From Candidatus Blochmanniella camponoti (GTDB lineage: Bacteria > Pseudomonadota > Gammaproteobacteria > Enterobacterales > Enterobacteriaceae), in contig NZ_CP097751.1 of assembly GCF_023585825.1 (NCBI RefSeq), positions 434,001 to 498,000 of the forward strand: 64,000 nucleotides of DNA, written 5' to 3'. The notes beneath the pieces are model-generated. The model saw nothing but the letters and a program-made list of their open reading frames with translations. It was not told the DNA's origin and ran no database searches. This document shows, piece by piece, positions 42,129 through 52,467 of this stretch. How positions within the stretch are numbered: position 1 is the first letter of the stretch; the number at the start of each line of letters is the position of its first letter. Position numbers and translations under genes: made by a program.

Positions 42129-43073
42129 ATTAAACATCGACCATTAGTTATATTTTTAATGGGTCCTACGGCTTCTGGAAAAACAAGTTTAGCTGTAGCT
42201 TTAAAAAAAAGAAAAGAAAAAGTAGATATTATCAGCGTTGATTCGGCTTCGATATATCGTGATATGGATATCGGTACAGCTAAACCTGTTGCTGAAGAAT
42301 TAAAATTAGCCCCGCATAAATTGATAGATATTCGTGATCCAGTTGAATGTTATTCAGCGGCAGATTTTTATCATGATGCGAATAATGAAATGGAAAACAT
42401 TATACAGTCTGAACATACACCTTTGTTGGTAGGTGGAACGATGTTATATTTTAAAACTCTGCTAGAGGGGTTGTTTTTTTTACCAGCACCTAACCAAAAA
42501 ATTCGTGATGATCTGAAATATGAAGCAAAAAGAACGGGATGGATAAATATACACGGTTTATTAAAACATATTGATCCGATTTCGGCCAACAAAATTCATT
42601 TAAATGATCATAAGAGAATAATCCGAGCATTAGAAATTTTTTTTATTTCTGGAAAAACATGGACAGAATTAAAACTAATTAATAGTCAAAAACTGAAATA
42701 TCGATTTCACCAATTTGCTATTGTTCCATCAAGTCGTGATTTATTACATAAACGAATTGAGAAACGTTTCCATAGAATGTTAGATATCGGATTTGAAGAT
42801 GAAGTTATCAGATTATTTAATCGAGCTGATTTACATACAAAAGAAGTAAAATCGTCCATTTCTTGTGTAGGTTATCGTCAAATGTGGGAGTATTTATCTG
42901 GTGATATTAACTATAATCAGATGATAATTAAAGGAATTTGTGCTACTCGGCAACTTGCGAAACGACAATTAACCTGGTTACGTAGATGGCCGAATTTATG
43001 TTGGTTAAATAGTGATAATTTATCTGATGCAACTGATAGTATATTGAAGATATTAATTAAAAAATCCATTTAA
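42129..43073 (+). CDS. miaA: tRNA dimethylallyltransferase MiaA, probable AUU start
   Basis: Transfers a dimethylallyl group to A37 of UNN-decoding tRNAs. P-loop GPTASGKT, IDIRDP, GGTMLYFK, the CVGYRQMW block and ATRQLAKRQLTWLR are present. The first ATG (42159) lies in the P-loop itself and would delete beta-strand 1 (LVIFL), which E. coli has as AIFLMGPTASGK. Starting at ATT 42129 restores it and gives 314 residues (E. coli 316). The Shine-Dalgarno site is well placed. Lies upstream of hfq as in E. coli. Confidence 0.93.
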   Translation: MKHRPLVIFLMGPTASGKTSLAVALKKRKEKVDIISVDSASIYRDMDIGTAKPVAEELKLAPHKLIDIRDPVECYSAADFYHDANNEMENIIQSEHTPLLVGGTMLYFKTLLEGLFFLPAPNQKIRDDLKYEAKRTGWINIHGLLKHIDPISANKIHLNDHKRIIRALEIFFISGKTWTELKLINSQKLKYRFHQFAIVPSSRDLLHKRIEKRFHRMLDIGFEDEVIRLFNRADLHTKEVKSSISCVGYRQMWEYLSGDINYNQMIIKGICATRQLAKRQLTWLRRWPNLCWLNSDNLSDATDSILKILIKKSI

Positions 43074-43166
43074 TATATAAAATTTAAAAAAAATTAAATT
43101 TGACAGTTATCTGCTTTATTTAGACCGTTTAGAATAATATAAAATTAATTTTTAAGGAAATTGAAA

Positions 43167-43412
43167 ATGCACAAAGTTCAATCATTACAAGATCCATTTT
43201 TGAACGTATTACGTCGCGAGCGCATTCCGGTTTTTATTTATTTGGTAAACGGTATTAAATTACAAGGAGAAATTGAGTCTTTTGATAAATTTGTTATTTT
43301 GTTAAGAAATACAGTGAATCAAATGATTTATAAGCACGCTATATCTACTATTGTTCCTTCCCGTGTTGTTTCATATTATGTTGGTCGTGCTGGCAATCAC
43401 ACTACATTCTGA
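43167..43412 (+). CDS. hfq: RNA chaperone Hfq, short tail
   Basis: Hexameric Sm-like protein that pairs small RNAs with mRNAs. 81 residues (E. coli 102). The Sm1 ([24 protein letters not shown] split by a turn) and Sm2 (YKHAIST) motifs and the QSLQDPF proximal-face residues are intact; the long disordered C-terminal tail is reduced to about 15 residues. ATG 43167 has AAGGA upstream and aligns with E. coli; a TTG two codons earlier is not needed. Next to hflX, as in E. coli. Confidence 0.96.
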   Translation: MHKVQSLQDPFLNVLRRERIPVFIYLVNGIKLQGEIESFDKFVILLRNTVNQMIYKHAISTIVPSRVVSYYVGRAGNHTTF

Positions 43413-43563
43413 TCGTTTGTTTTAGAGACTTTTTAATCTTTTAAAGTATGATTATGCATTAAACGTAGTATTATCGAATACTATTAAGTATGATATACTA
43501 TACGCGTGATAACTTTATCATATGTGATTATATATGTATAACTTATTTATGGAGTAGCTTTTA

Positions 43564-44850
43564 TTGTGTGATTCAGGTTATTCGGCTAATCAATCTATTT
43601 TAGTCCATACTTTTTTTGCTAAAAAAAAACAAAATGAAAATTTCAATTTACAGGAATTTTTATCTTTGGCATCTACGGCAGGCATGGAGGTATTGGATAT
43701 TCTTACTAGTAATTGTAAGACTTGTCACGCTAAATATTTTATCGGGATCGGAAAAACATTAGAACTTGAACGAATGATTCGAAATCATTCTGTATCTATT
43801 GTGTTGTTTAATTGCATTTTATCTCCTCATCAAGAACGGAATCTTATGTGTTTATTGAAATGCAAGATAATTGATAGAAATCAACTGATTCTCAACATTT
43901 TTGCGCAACGTGCACGTACGTACGAAGGTAAATTGCAGGTGAAATTAGCTCAACTGAGGTATTTAAATTCTCGTTTAGTACATGAATGGAGTCATCTTGA
44001 GCGCCAAAAAGGAGGTATTGGTTTACGAGGGGGAGCAGGAGAGATGCAATTAGAAAGTGATCGCCGTTTATTACGTAAGGAGATGAACCAGATTTTATTG
44101 CGTCTAAAAAAAATAGAAAATCAACGGGAACAGGGCAGGCGACATCGTGTTAGAATTGGAGTACCTACTGTTTCTTTAGTAGGATATACAAATGCTGGAA
44201 AATCTACTTTATTTAACACAATGACCGCATCGCATGTGTATACATCATCGAAACTGTTTGCCACTCTTGATCCTACAAGTAGACGTATTGTATACAAAGG
44301 TGTACATGACGTTATATTAACAGACACGGTAGGTTTTATTCAAAATTTGCCACGCGGTTTAATATCTTCTTTTAAGGCGACTCTACAAGAAACAGTACAA
44401 GCAACTTTATTATTACACGTTGTAGACGTTGCTGATGAAAGATTTGAACAAAATATTAACACAGTACATTGTGTTTTAAGTAATTTGAGTGTTCATAATG
44501 TTCCAAGGATTTTGGTGATGAACAAGATAGATCAATTAAAAAAAATAGTGCCACGTATTGACCGAGATAATCATGGTTGTCCAATACGGGTCTGGATATC
44601 AGCTCAAAATAATTTAGGTCTTTCTTTATTGGTACAAGCTATTAATGAATTGCTATCAAATTATATGATTTCTTATGAATTACGAATGCCTATAAGTAAC
44701 GGTTTATGCGAGAAGTTATATAAACTACAAGTTGTTAAACAATATTGGGTTGAAGATCATAATTATATTAGGTTAAAAATATATTTATCTTCTGTAAATT
44801 GGGGTCGTTTATTAAAAAATAATAAATTATTGATAGATTATATTGTTTAA
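43564..44850 (+). CDS. hflX: Ribosome-associated GTPase HflX
   Basis: GTPase that splits stalled 70S ribosomes. 428 residues (E. coli 426). N-terminal HflX domain, coiled-coil linker with GGIGLRGGAGEMQLE, then the G domain: G1 GYTNAGKST, G3 DTVGFI, G4 NKID. The start is TTG 43564, which aligns with E. coli Met1 and has GGAG nine nt upstream. An A9 run (43621-43629) near the 5' end is in frame but prone to slippage. Confidence 0.95.
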   Translation: MCDSGYSANQSILVHTFFAKKKQNENFNLQEFLSLASTAGMEVLDILTSNCKTCHAKYFIGIGKTLELERMIRNHSVSIVLFNCILSPHQERNLMCLLKCKIIDRNQLILNIFAQRARTYEGKLQVKLAQLRYLNSRLVHEWSHLERQKGGIGLRGGAGEMQLESDRRLLRKEMNQILLRLKKIENQREQGRRHRVRIGVPTVSLVGYTNAGKSTLFNTMTASHVYTSSKLFATLDPTSRRIVYKGVHDVILTDTVGFIQNLPRGLISSFKATLQETVQATLLLHVVDVADERFEQNINTVHCVLSNLSVHNVPRILVMNKIDQLKKIVPRIDRDNHGCPIRVWISAQNNLGLSLLVQAINELLSNYMISYELRMPISNGLCEKLYKLQVVKQYWVEDHNYIRLKIYLSSVNWGRLLKNNKLLIDYIV

Positions 44851-44905
44851 TATTTTTAAAATAAAGGAAATATATAGATCACTCATATAATGTGTGAGGA
44901 AAAAT

Positions 44906-46201
44906 ATGATTTGTAATCATCTTAATAACTATAAATATATTCATGATCCATGGGGACATCATGATAAGAATGATGTAGATCGTTCTTCTATCGAAGGTAA
45001 GAAGAAATCTGAATTTAATATATTAGATTCGGATAAATATTTGGATAAAATAACTGACAAATTCAATATATTTAGCAAGAAAAATAAAGATTCAGAAAAA
45101 TTTCCTAAAAATAGAAATTTTTTTATAATGTTAATGTTAATTATTGTTGTTTTTGCGTGGATTATTAGTGGTTTGTACACGATTAAAGAAGCAGAACGAG
45201 GGGTAGTTTTAAGATTTGGAAAATATCATCATTTAGTACAACCAGGTTTAAATTGGAAACCTACTTTTTTTGATGTTGTAATTCCAGTAAATGTAGAATC
45301 AGTACGTGAATTAGCAGCTTCTGGTATGATGTTGACTTCAGATGAAAATGTAGTCCGAGTAGAGATGAATGTACAGTATCGTGTAACTGATCCAAAAAAC
45401 TATTTATTTAACGTTATTGATGCTGACGATAGCTTGCGTCAAGCTACTGATAGTGCTTTGCGTGGAGTTATTGGGAAATATAATATGGATCGTATTTTAA
45501 CAGAAGGACGCACGGTGGTACGTAGCGATACTCGAAGAGTGTTAGAGAAAACGATATATCCTTATAATATGGGTATTACTTTATTAGATGTAAACTTTCA
45601 AACAGCTCGCCCCCCAGAAGAGGTAAAAGCAGCATTTGATGATGCTATTGCCGCCCGAGAAAATGAACAACAATATATTCGTGAGGCTGAAGCTTATGCC
45701 AATGAAGTACAACCACGCGCCAATGGACACGCGCAACGTATTTTAGAGGAAGGTCGTGCGTATAAAGCACGCACTATCTTGGAAGCACAAGGTGAAGTAC
45801 AAAGATTTACTAAAATTTTGCCAGAATATAAAGCAGCTCCTGAAATTACTCGTGAGCGATTATATATTAATTCTATGGAGCGTGTGCTAAGCAATACTAG
45901 AAAAATATTTGTAAATTCAAAAGATACACGGAATGTACTATTACTACCTTCAGGTCAATTAAAACAGATCAAAGATAACAATGATATTGTATATTCTGAT
46001 AGTATTGATAATACTGATGACGCTTTGAATTTAAATCAAATATGTGCTACTAGTGATGCCAACATGAATAATGCGCAGTTAATATCAAAAAGTAACCATC
46101 TGTCTCGTCATACAAATGCTATACCTAAAGAAAAAGCATTAGACCAAAGACAGGCTAATATACAACGTGTTGATATTGCACGCAAAGGGAGAGAGTCGTA
46201 G
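44906..46201 (+). CDS. hflK: FtsH modulator HflK
   Basis: SPFH/prohibitin-family inner-membrane protein that, with HflC, encloses FtsH and restrains its proteolysis. 431 residues (E. coli 419). A cytoplasmic N-terminal tail with HDPWG, one membrane helix (about 73-94), then the periplasmic SPFH domain (EAERGVVLRFGKY, ASGMMLTSDENVVRVEMNVQYRV) and a long helical region (AREN-EQQYIREAEAYANEVQPRA). ATG 44906 is preceded by GAGGA. The glycine-rich tail of E. coli is replaced by a Lys/Asp-rich one. hflC follows with no gap. Confidence 0.95.
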   Translation: MICNHLNNYKYIHDPWGHHDKNDVDRSSIEGKKKSEFNILDSDKYLDKITDKFNIFSKKNKDSEKFPKNRNFFIMLMLIIVVFAWIISGLYTIKEAERGVVLRFGKYHHLVQPGLNWKPTFFDVVIPVNVESVRELAASGMMLTSDENVVRVEMNVQYRVTDPKNYLFNVIDADDSLRQATDSALRGVIGKYNMDRILTEGRTVVRSDTRRVLEKTIYPYNMGITLLDVNFQTARPPEEVKAAFDDAIAARENEQQYIREAEAYANEVQPRANGHAQRILEEGRAYKARTILEAQGEVQRFTKILPEYKAAPEITRERLYINSMERVLSNTRKIFVNSKDTRNVLLLPSGQLKQIKDNNDIVYSDSIDNTDDALNLNQICATSDANMNNAQLISKSNHLSRHTNAIPKEKALDQRQANIQRVDIARKGRES

Positions 46202-47230
46202 ATGATACGAAATTTTTTTTCATTTGTTATATGTGTAATAATAGTATTATTTTTCTCTTTATTTACAATAGAAGAGGGGCATAAGGGTATTATATTGCGT
46301 TTTGGTAAAGTATTACGCGATGCAGATAACAATTCATTAATTTATAATCCAGGATTGCATATAAAAATTCCATTTATTGAAACAATAAAAATTTTAGATT
46401 CACGTATTCAGACTATGGACAATCAAGCAGATCGCTTTGTTACTATGGAAAAAAAGGATTTGATTATTGACTCTTATGTAAAATGGCGTATTAGCGATTT
46501 GAGTCGATATTATTTAGCAACAGGAGGAGGGGATATTTGCCAAGCAGAAGTACTGATAAAACGAAAATTTTCCGACCGTTTACGTTCAGAATTAGGGAGA
46601 TTGAATGTTCAAGGTATTGTGACAGATTCTCGAAATAAATTAATGACTGATGTACGTGCATCGTTAAATCATGGAACTTCAGGAGAGGAAGCGCCAGAAT
46701 TTCATTTTAATAATAACATTAAACAGTTTAATTTTCATGCGAAAAATTATGATTCGTCAATGCAAGAACAATATCGTGTTTCTGATTTGGTTAATCCAAA
46801 CAGTATGGCTGCGTTGGGCATTGAGATAGTGGATGTACGAATTAAGCAAATTAATTTGCCAACAGAAGTGTCTGATGCAATTTATCAACGTATGCGTGCA
46901 GAACGCGATGCTGTTGCTAGACGTCATAGATCACAGGGACGAGAAGAAGCGGAAAAATTACGTGCTACAGCAGATTATGAAGTAACACGTACTTTAGCTG
47001 AGGCTAAACGTCAGTCATTAATCATTCGGGGTGAAGCTGACGCAGAAACTGCTAAACTATATGCTACTACTTTTAATGAAGATCCTTCATTTTATGCTTT
47101 AGTACGTACCTTACGTGCATATGAAAATAGTTTTAAGAAAAACAATAATGATCTTATGGTGTTAAGCGCAGAAACTGATTTTTTTCGTTTTATGAAATCA
47201 CCAAAAAGTACTACCGGGATTAACAATTAA
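46202..47230 (+). CDS. hflC: FtsH modulator HflC
   Basis: Partner of HflK in the ring around FtsH. 342 residues (E. coli 334). N-terminal membrane helix (about 4-22), SPFH domain with EGHKGIILRFGKVLRD, DNQADRFVTMEKKDLI, GIEIVDVRIKQINLP, and a C-terminal coiled coil (RHRSQGREEAEKLRATADYE). Its ATG directly abuts the hflK stop codon, so coupling is likely. The target protease gene ftsH begins at the right end of this window. Confidence 0.95.
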   Translation: MIRNFFSFVICVIIVLFFSLFTIEEGHKGIILRFGKVLRDADNNSLIYNPGLHIKIPFIETIKILDSRIQTMDNQADRFVTMEKKDLIIDSYVKWRISDLSRYYLATGGGDICQAEVLIKRKFSDRLRSELGRLNVQGIVTDSRNKLMTDVRASLNHGTSGEEAPEFHFNNNIKQFNFHAKNYDSSMQEQYRVSDLVNPNSMAALGIEIVDVRIKQINLPTEVSDAIYQRMRAERDAVARRHRSQGREEAEKLRATADYEVTRTLAEAKRQSLIIRGEADAETAKLYATTFNEDPSFYALVRTLRAYENSFKKNNNDLMVLSAETDFFRFMKSPKSTTGINN

Positions 47231-47379
47231 TTATGTAGTTAAAGAGTTCGTATATTCTTGGATAGTTATTATTCGTTATATTTGATATATAGAGTATATA
47301 TTATATATGGTGTATGTCATAGAAACTATATATTTAATTTTATCACAAATAGTTAATTTGAATTAATAGGCGACTTTAA

Positions 47380-48681
<1,302 letters not shown>

Positions 48682-48912
48682 TTAATATGAAGAAATTGAT
48701 ACACTTATTTTGAATAGAAGATTATTTGTGTGGTAAATAAATATTAAACTATATTTCTAATTATATTAGACATACGGTTACGATAAATAAAATATTTAAA
48801 TAAATCATCTTAATTATTATTTAAATTGATGACTCTCATAATAATGGTATATGAAATACTTTAAAAATTTATTGTAATACTGTGTGTTGAAGTAATTATT
48901 TTAATAAATGAA

Positions 48913-49656
48913 ATGAGTGAATTAGTATACGGCATACATGCAGTAAAATCAGTTTTAGATAATTATTCACATCGAATTTTGTCTGTATGTATTATGCAGA
49001 AATCTAAAGATTTGCGTTTGAAATTGTTAATTGATCAAATAAAACAACGCCGAATTAGCATTCGAGAATGTAGTCGTCGACAGTTAGATATTCAAACGCA
49101 AGGTGCGCTGCATCAAGGTATTATTGTTAAAATAGTTCCAAACGATTGTATGAAAGAAAATGATTTACCGAATTTTTTAATGCAATGTAAAACTACACCA
49201 TTATTAGTGATATTAGATGGAGTGACTGATCCACATAATTTGGGTGCATGTTTGAGATCTGCAGATGCAGCTGGGGCACATATAGTTATTGCACCACGTA
49301 ATCGTTCAGCATGTTTAAATGGAACGGTTAGAAAGGTGGCCAGTGGATCTGTAGATAATATACCTTTTATGCAAGTAACTAATTTAATTAGAACGTTACA
49401 ATTACTTCAAAAATATAATATCTGGATTATTGGCACTGTAATGCAATCACAACGTCTAATTTTTAACAGCAAATTAATTAGGCCGTTAGCTTTTGTAATG
49501 GGTTCCGAGGGGAATGGTATTCGTTATCTGACTCAGAAAAAATGCGACGAACTAGTTACTATCCCAATGTTAGGAGCTGCGACATCGCTTAATGTATCAG
49601 TAGCTACAGGAATATGTTTGTTTGAAGCATTAAGACAGCGTTGGCAATATAAATAA
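48913..49656 (+). CDS. rlmB: 23S rRNA 2'-O-methyltransferase RlmB (Gm2251)
   Basis: SpoU/TrmH-family knotted methyltransferase acting on G2251 in the peptidyl-transferase region. 247 residues (E. coli 243). An N-terminal substrate-binding domain (YGIHAVKSVL, GALHQGIIVK) and three SpoU motifs: DPHNLGACLRSADAAG, VMGSEGNGIR, and SLNVSVATGICLFEA. E. coli nsrR and rnr, which precede it, are absent. Confidence 0.95.
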   Translation: MSELVYGIHAVKSVLDNYSHRILSVCIMQKSKDLRLKLLIDQIKQRRISIRECSRRQLDIQTQGALHQGIIVKIVPNDCMKENDLPNFLMQCKTTPLLVILDGVTDPHNLGACLRSADAAGAHIVIAPRNRSACLNGTVRKVASGSVDNIPFMQVTNLIRTLQLLQKYNIWIIGTVMQSQRLIFNSKLIRPLAFVMGSEGNGIRYLTQKKCDELVTIPMLGAATSLNVSVATGICLFEALRQRWQYK

Positions 49657-49829
49657 TGATGCTTGATATTATGTATGGTATGGTCTTTTTCATAGAAGAT
49701 GAAGTTTGAGAACTTATATAAAAAATTATTTAATAAGGATAAACACGTAAAAATATATATCTATAATTTTTTAAGAATGTTGTTACTTTCAATAAAAGCG
49801 GAAGATTTATAATGAAAGGAAAATAATAT

Positions 49830-50183
49830 ATGCGTTATTATGAAATAGTTTTGATGGTACATCCTGATTTTAGCGAACAAATATCTAGTATAATCAATCG
49901 CTATACAACAATTGTTACTAATGCTCAAGGTAAAGTTCATCGCATAGAAAATTGGGGACGTCGCCAATTAGCATATCCAGTTAATAAGCTTTATAAAGCT
50001 TATTATGTTCTGTTAAACATAGAAGTATCTCAAGATACTGTTAAAGAACTAAATGATGATTTTCATTTTAATAAAAATATTATACGTAGCATGATTGTAC
50101 GAACTAAATATGCGGTAGTTGAACCATCTCCTATGATGAAAAAAAGAGAAGAAAAGCAAGAGCATTATGCACCTAATACATAG
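49830..50183 (+). CDS. rpsF: 30S ribosomal protein S6
   Basis: 117 residues (E. coli 131; the acidic C-terminal tail that RimK extends is shortened). Conserved [35 protein letters not shown] and the [12 protein letters not shown] block. AAAGGAAAA precedes the ATG. E. coli priB lies between rpsF and rpsR; here the 236-nt gap has no PriB-like frame. Confidence 0.96.
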   Translation: MRYYEIVLMVHPDFSEQISSIINRYTTIVTNAQGKVHRIENWGRRQLAYPVNKLYKAYYVLLNIEVSQDTVKELNDDFHFNKNIIRSMIVRTKYAVVEPSPMMKKREEKQEHYAPNT

Positions 50184-50419
50184 TATAATGAAATACACAT
50201 GGCCTCAAGTACGAAATAAATAAGTTGATAGTTTTATTGAAATAAATTTAGTATTGTGTTGGTCTAATGTATTTTTGTAAATTTTTTGTAATAAAAACAA
50301 TAATTGCAAGTATAGAAATACATTGATTAGATTTTTAATTTGAAGGAAGATAACAATTTTAATTGTAAAAAAGTTGATAGCACTTATATGTATTTTTATA
50401 ATGAAGTATGGAGTTAATT

Positions 50420-50647
50420 ATGGCACGTTTTGTACGTCATCGCAAATTTTGTAGGTTTACAGCGGAAAAATGCGTTAATATTGATTATAAAGATCTTGTC
50501 ACAATACAGCATTCTATTATAGAAAGTGGAAAGATCATTCCAAGTAGAATCACTGGAACACGAGCAAGATATCAACGGCAGTTAGCGCGTGCCATTAAGA
50601 GAGCACGTTATCTGTCTTTACTACCGTATACTGATCATCATCAGTAA
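50420..50647 (+). CDS. rpsR: 30S ribosomal protein S18
   Basis: 75 residues, the same as E. coli S18. [24 protein letters not shown] and [15 protein letters not shown] are near identical. I chose ATG 50420 (MARFVR, E. coli MARYFR) with GGAG six nt upstream, not the ATG at 50408. S18 pairs with S6 on the platform of the small subunit. Confidence 0.97.
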   Translation: MARFVRHRKFCRFTAEKCVNIDYKDLVTIQHSIIESGKIIPSRITGTRARYQRQLARAIKRARYLSLLPYTDHHQ

Positions 50648-50701
50648 AGTGTAATTCTTTGTGAATGAATATGATTTGTATATTTTATAATGGAAGTAAC
50701 A

Positions 50702-51172
50702 ATGAAGATTATTTTGCTGGATAATATTGATAAACTTGGAAATATGGGATCAGAAGTTATTGTGTGTTCAGGTTATGCCCGTAATTTTTTAATACCAAAA
50801 TCTAAAGCAATGCCAGCTACAAAAAAAAATATTGAAATATTTAAAGCACAACAACTTGAATTACAATCTAAAGCTATAGAGGCGCAAACTCAGGCTGAAT
50901 TTTGCGCAAAAACCATTAATAGATTAGGTAGTATTATTATTAAAGCTAAATCGGGTGTTGAAGGAAAATTGTTTGGTTCCATCGGTTCTCGTGATATAGC
51001 TACTGCAATTACAGAAGCTTCTGGTTTTAGTATTTCTAAATCTCAGATTAGATTACCTAATAATGATGTATTAAGAACTATTGGTACATATAGCATAAAT
51101 ATTCATATTTATAATGATATTTTTTCTAAAATAAACGTCATTATTATTGATGAAATACTTAAGAGTAAATAA
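50702..51172 (+). CDS. rplI: 50S ribosomal protein L9
   Basis: 156 residues (E. coli 149). N-terminal rRNA-binding domain (MKIILLDNIDKLGNMGSE, GYARNFLIPKSKA), long connecting helix, and C-terminal domain (GKLFGSIGSRDIA, RLPN). ATG 50702 has GGAAG five nt upstream and matches the E. coli start; the ATG at 50690 is unlikely. Last gene of the rpsF-rpsR-rplI cluster. Confidence 0.96.
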   Translation: MKIILLDNIDKLGNMGSEVIVCSGYARNFLIPKSKAMPATKKNIEIFKAQQLELQSKAIEAQTQAEFCAKTINRLGSIIIKAKSGVEGKLFGSIGSRDIATAITEASGFSISKSQIRLPNNDVLRTIGTYSINIHIYNDIFSKINVIIIDEILKSK

Positions 51173-51213
51173 TTATAAGTAATACAATAATTTTTATCAT
51201 TATTTATCGTAAT

Positions 51214-51235
51214 AAAAAGTTTAATAAACTTTTTT
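51214..51235 (+). terminator. Putative terminator of rplI
   Basis: Hairpin AAAAAGTTT (51214-51222), loop AAT, AAACTTTTT (51226-51234), running into a T6 run (51230-51235), 41 nt after the rplI stop. The stem has only one G/C pair, so it would be weak. Confidence 0.45.
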
Positions 51236-51436
51236 ATTTATTAAAACACAAGAATATATAAAGTATATATGTTTTGTTGAAAGAGATATAAACACGAATC
51301 TGCATATCTTTTATTTCAATTAATAATTATAATATATGATTGGTTAAAGCTAAGTATATATTTTATAAATCTCTTGTTACTATATTGTGTTTTCGAATTT
51401 ATGCTATAGAGTGAGCAAAAATTTATTAAGGTATAC

Positions 51437-52213
51437 ATGATGATTTTTTGTTATAAAATGGTTGAAAAAATAAGTTGTATTGCTCGTAAAGCTGGAATAG
51501 AAATTATGAGGATTTATAATGGAGGTTTAAATTTAAACGCGTATAAAAAGTTGGATACATCTCCTGTAACTAATGCTGATTTATTCTCTCACAAGGTGAT
51601 CGTGTACTATTTAAAAAATTTGACACCTGAAATCCCAATTTTATCTGAAGAAGATATTACTACATGGCAGAAATGTAGAGATAGAAGTTGTTTTTGGCTA
51701 ATAGATCCTTTAGATGGAACGAAAGAGTTTTTATTACGCAATGGCGAATTTACTGTTAATATTGCTTTCGTTGAGTACGGTCAACCTATTATGGGAGTAG
51801 TGTATGTTCCTGTGTATAATGTGTTATATGCTGCAGATAATGGACGAGTATGGAAGATTAATGCTAGAGGAGAACGTATAAATATTGCAGTACGTATGTC
51901 TCGTTATCCAATTATAGTGATGAGTCGTAGTAATTTTTGTTGTGATCAATATAAGTTATACAATTTTTTAAACAGGTTGAAAAACTATAAAATTGTTAAT
52001 ATTGGATCTTCATTTAAATTTTGTTTAATAGCAGAAGGTAGTGCTCAATTTTATCCAAGATTTTCTTGTACTAAAATTTGGGATACGGCTGCTGGGCATG
52101 TAATAGCTAGAACAGCTGGCGCCGTTGTTAATGATTGGAATGGTAATCCCTTGCATTATAAAAATATCAATCAGTCTTTTTTAAATCCTGGTTTTCAAGT
52201 TTCATCGCATTGA
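51437..52213 (+). CDS. cysQ: 3'(2'),5'-bisphosphate nucleotidase CysQ
   Basis: Inositol-monophosphatase-family enzyme that hydrolyses PAP (3'-phosphoadenosine-5'-phosphate) from sulfate assimilation and phosphopantetheine transfer. 258 residues (E. coli 246). Metal-site motifs: SEEDI, DPLDGTKEF, and the WDTAAGHVI block. ATG 51437 has AAGG six nt upstream; an internal ATG (51458) aligns better with E. coli Met1. Its retention fits a symbiont that still reduces sulfate, as metC also suggests. Confidence 0.94.
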   Translation: MMIFCYKMVEKISCIARKAGIEIMRIYNGGLNLNAYKKLDTSPVTNADLFSHKVIVYYLKNLTPEIPILSEEDITTWQKCRDRSCFWLIDPLDGTKEFLLRNGEFTVNIAFVEYGQPIMGVVYVPVYNVLYAADNGRVWKINARGERINIAVRMSRYPIIVMSRSNFCCDQYKLYNFLNRLKNYKIVNIGSSFKFCLIAEGSAQFYPRFSCTKIWDTAAGHVIARTAGAVVNDWNGNPLHYKNINQSFLNPGFQVSSH

Positions 52214-52220
52214 TTGATTA

Positions 52221-52285
52221 TAAACATTGATAGTGATCATTTATATTGGTTAAATAAATGATCACTATCAATGTTTAGATTTTTT
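52221..52285 (+). terminator. Strong intrinsic terminator of cysQ
   Basis: 23-bp perfect stem (52221-52243 with 52255-52277), an 11-nt loop, then a T6 run at 52280-52285, starting 7 nt after the cysQ stop. Stem length is about twice that of a usual bacterial terminator. Confidence 0.88.
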
Positions 52286-52467
52286 AATTTATTAATATGT
52301 TTTGTCAAATGGGTGTTATGTTTTAAAATTATAAAACATGTTTATATCACATTTAATAATGTAAATTATATACTATGTTTTTACTAGGGTTATATATAAA
52401 TATGGTGTATTAATAGAATATGAAAATTACTTCATTTAAAGCTTGGATATAGTCAAGGATTCGATAT

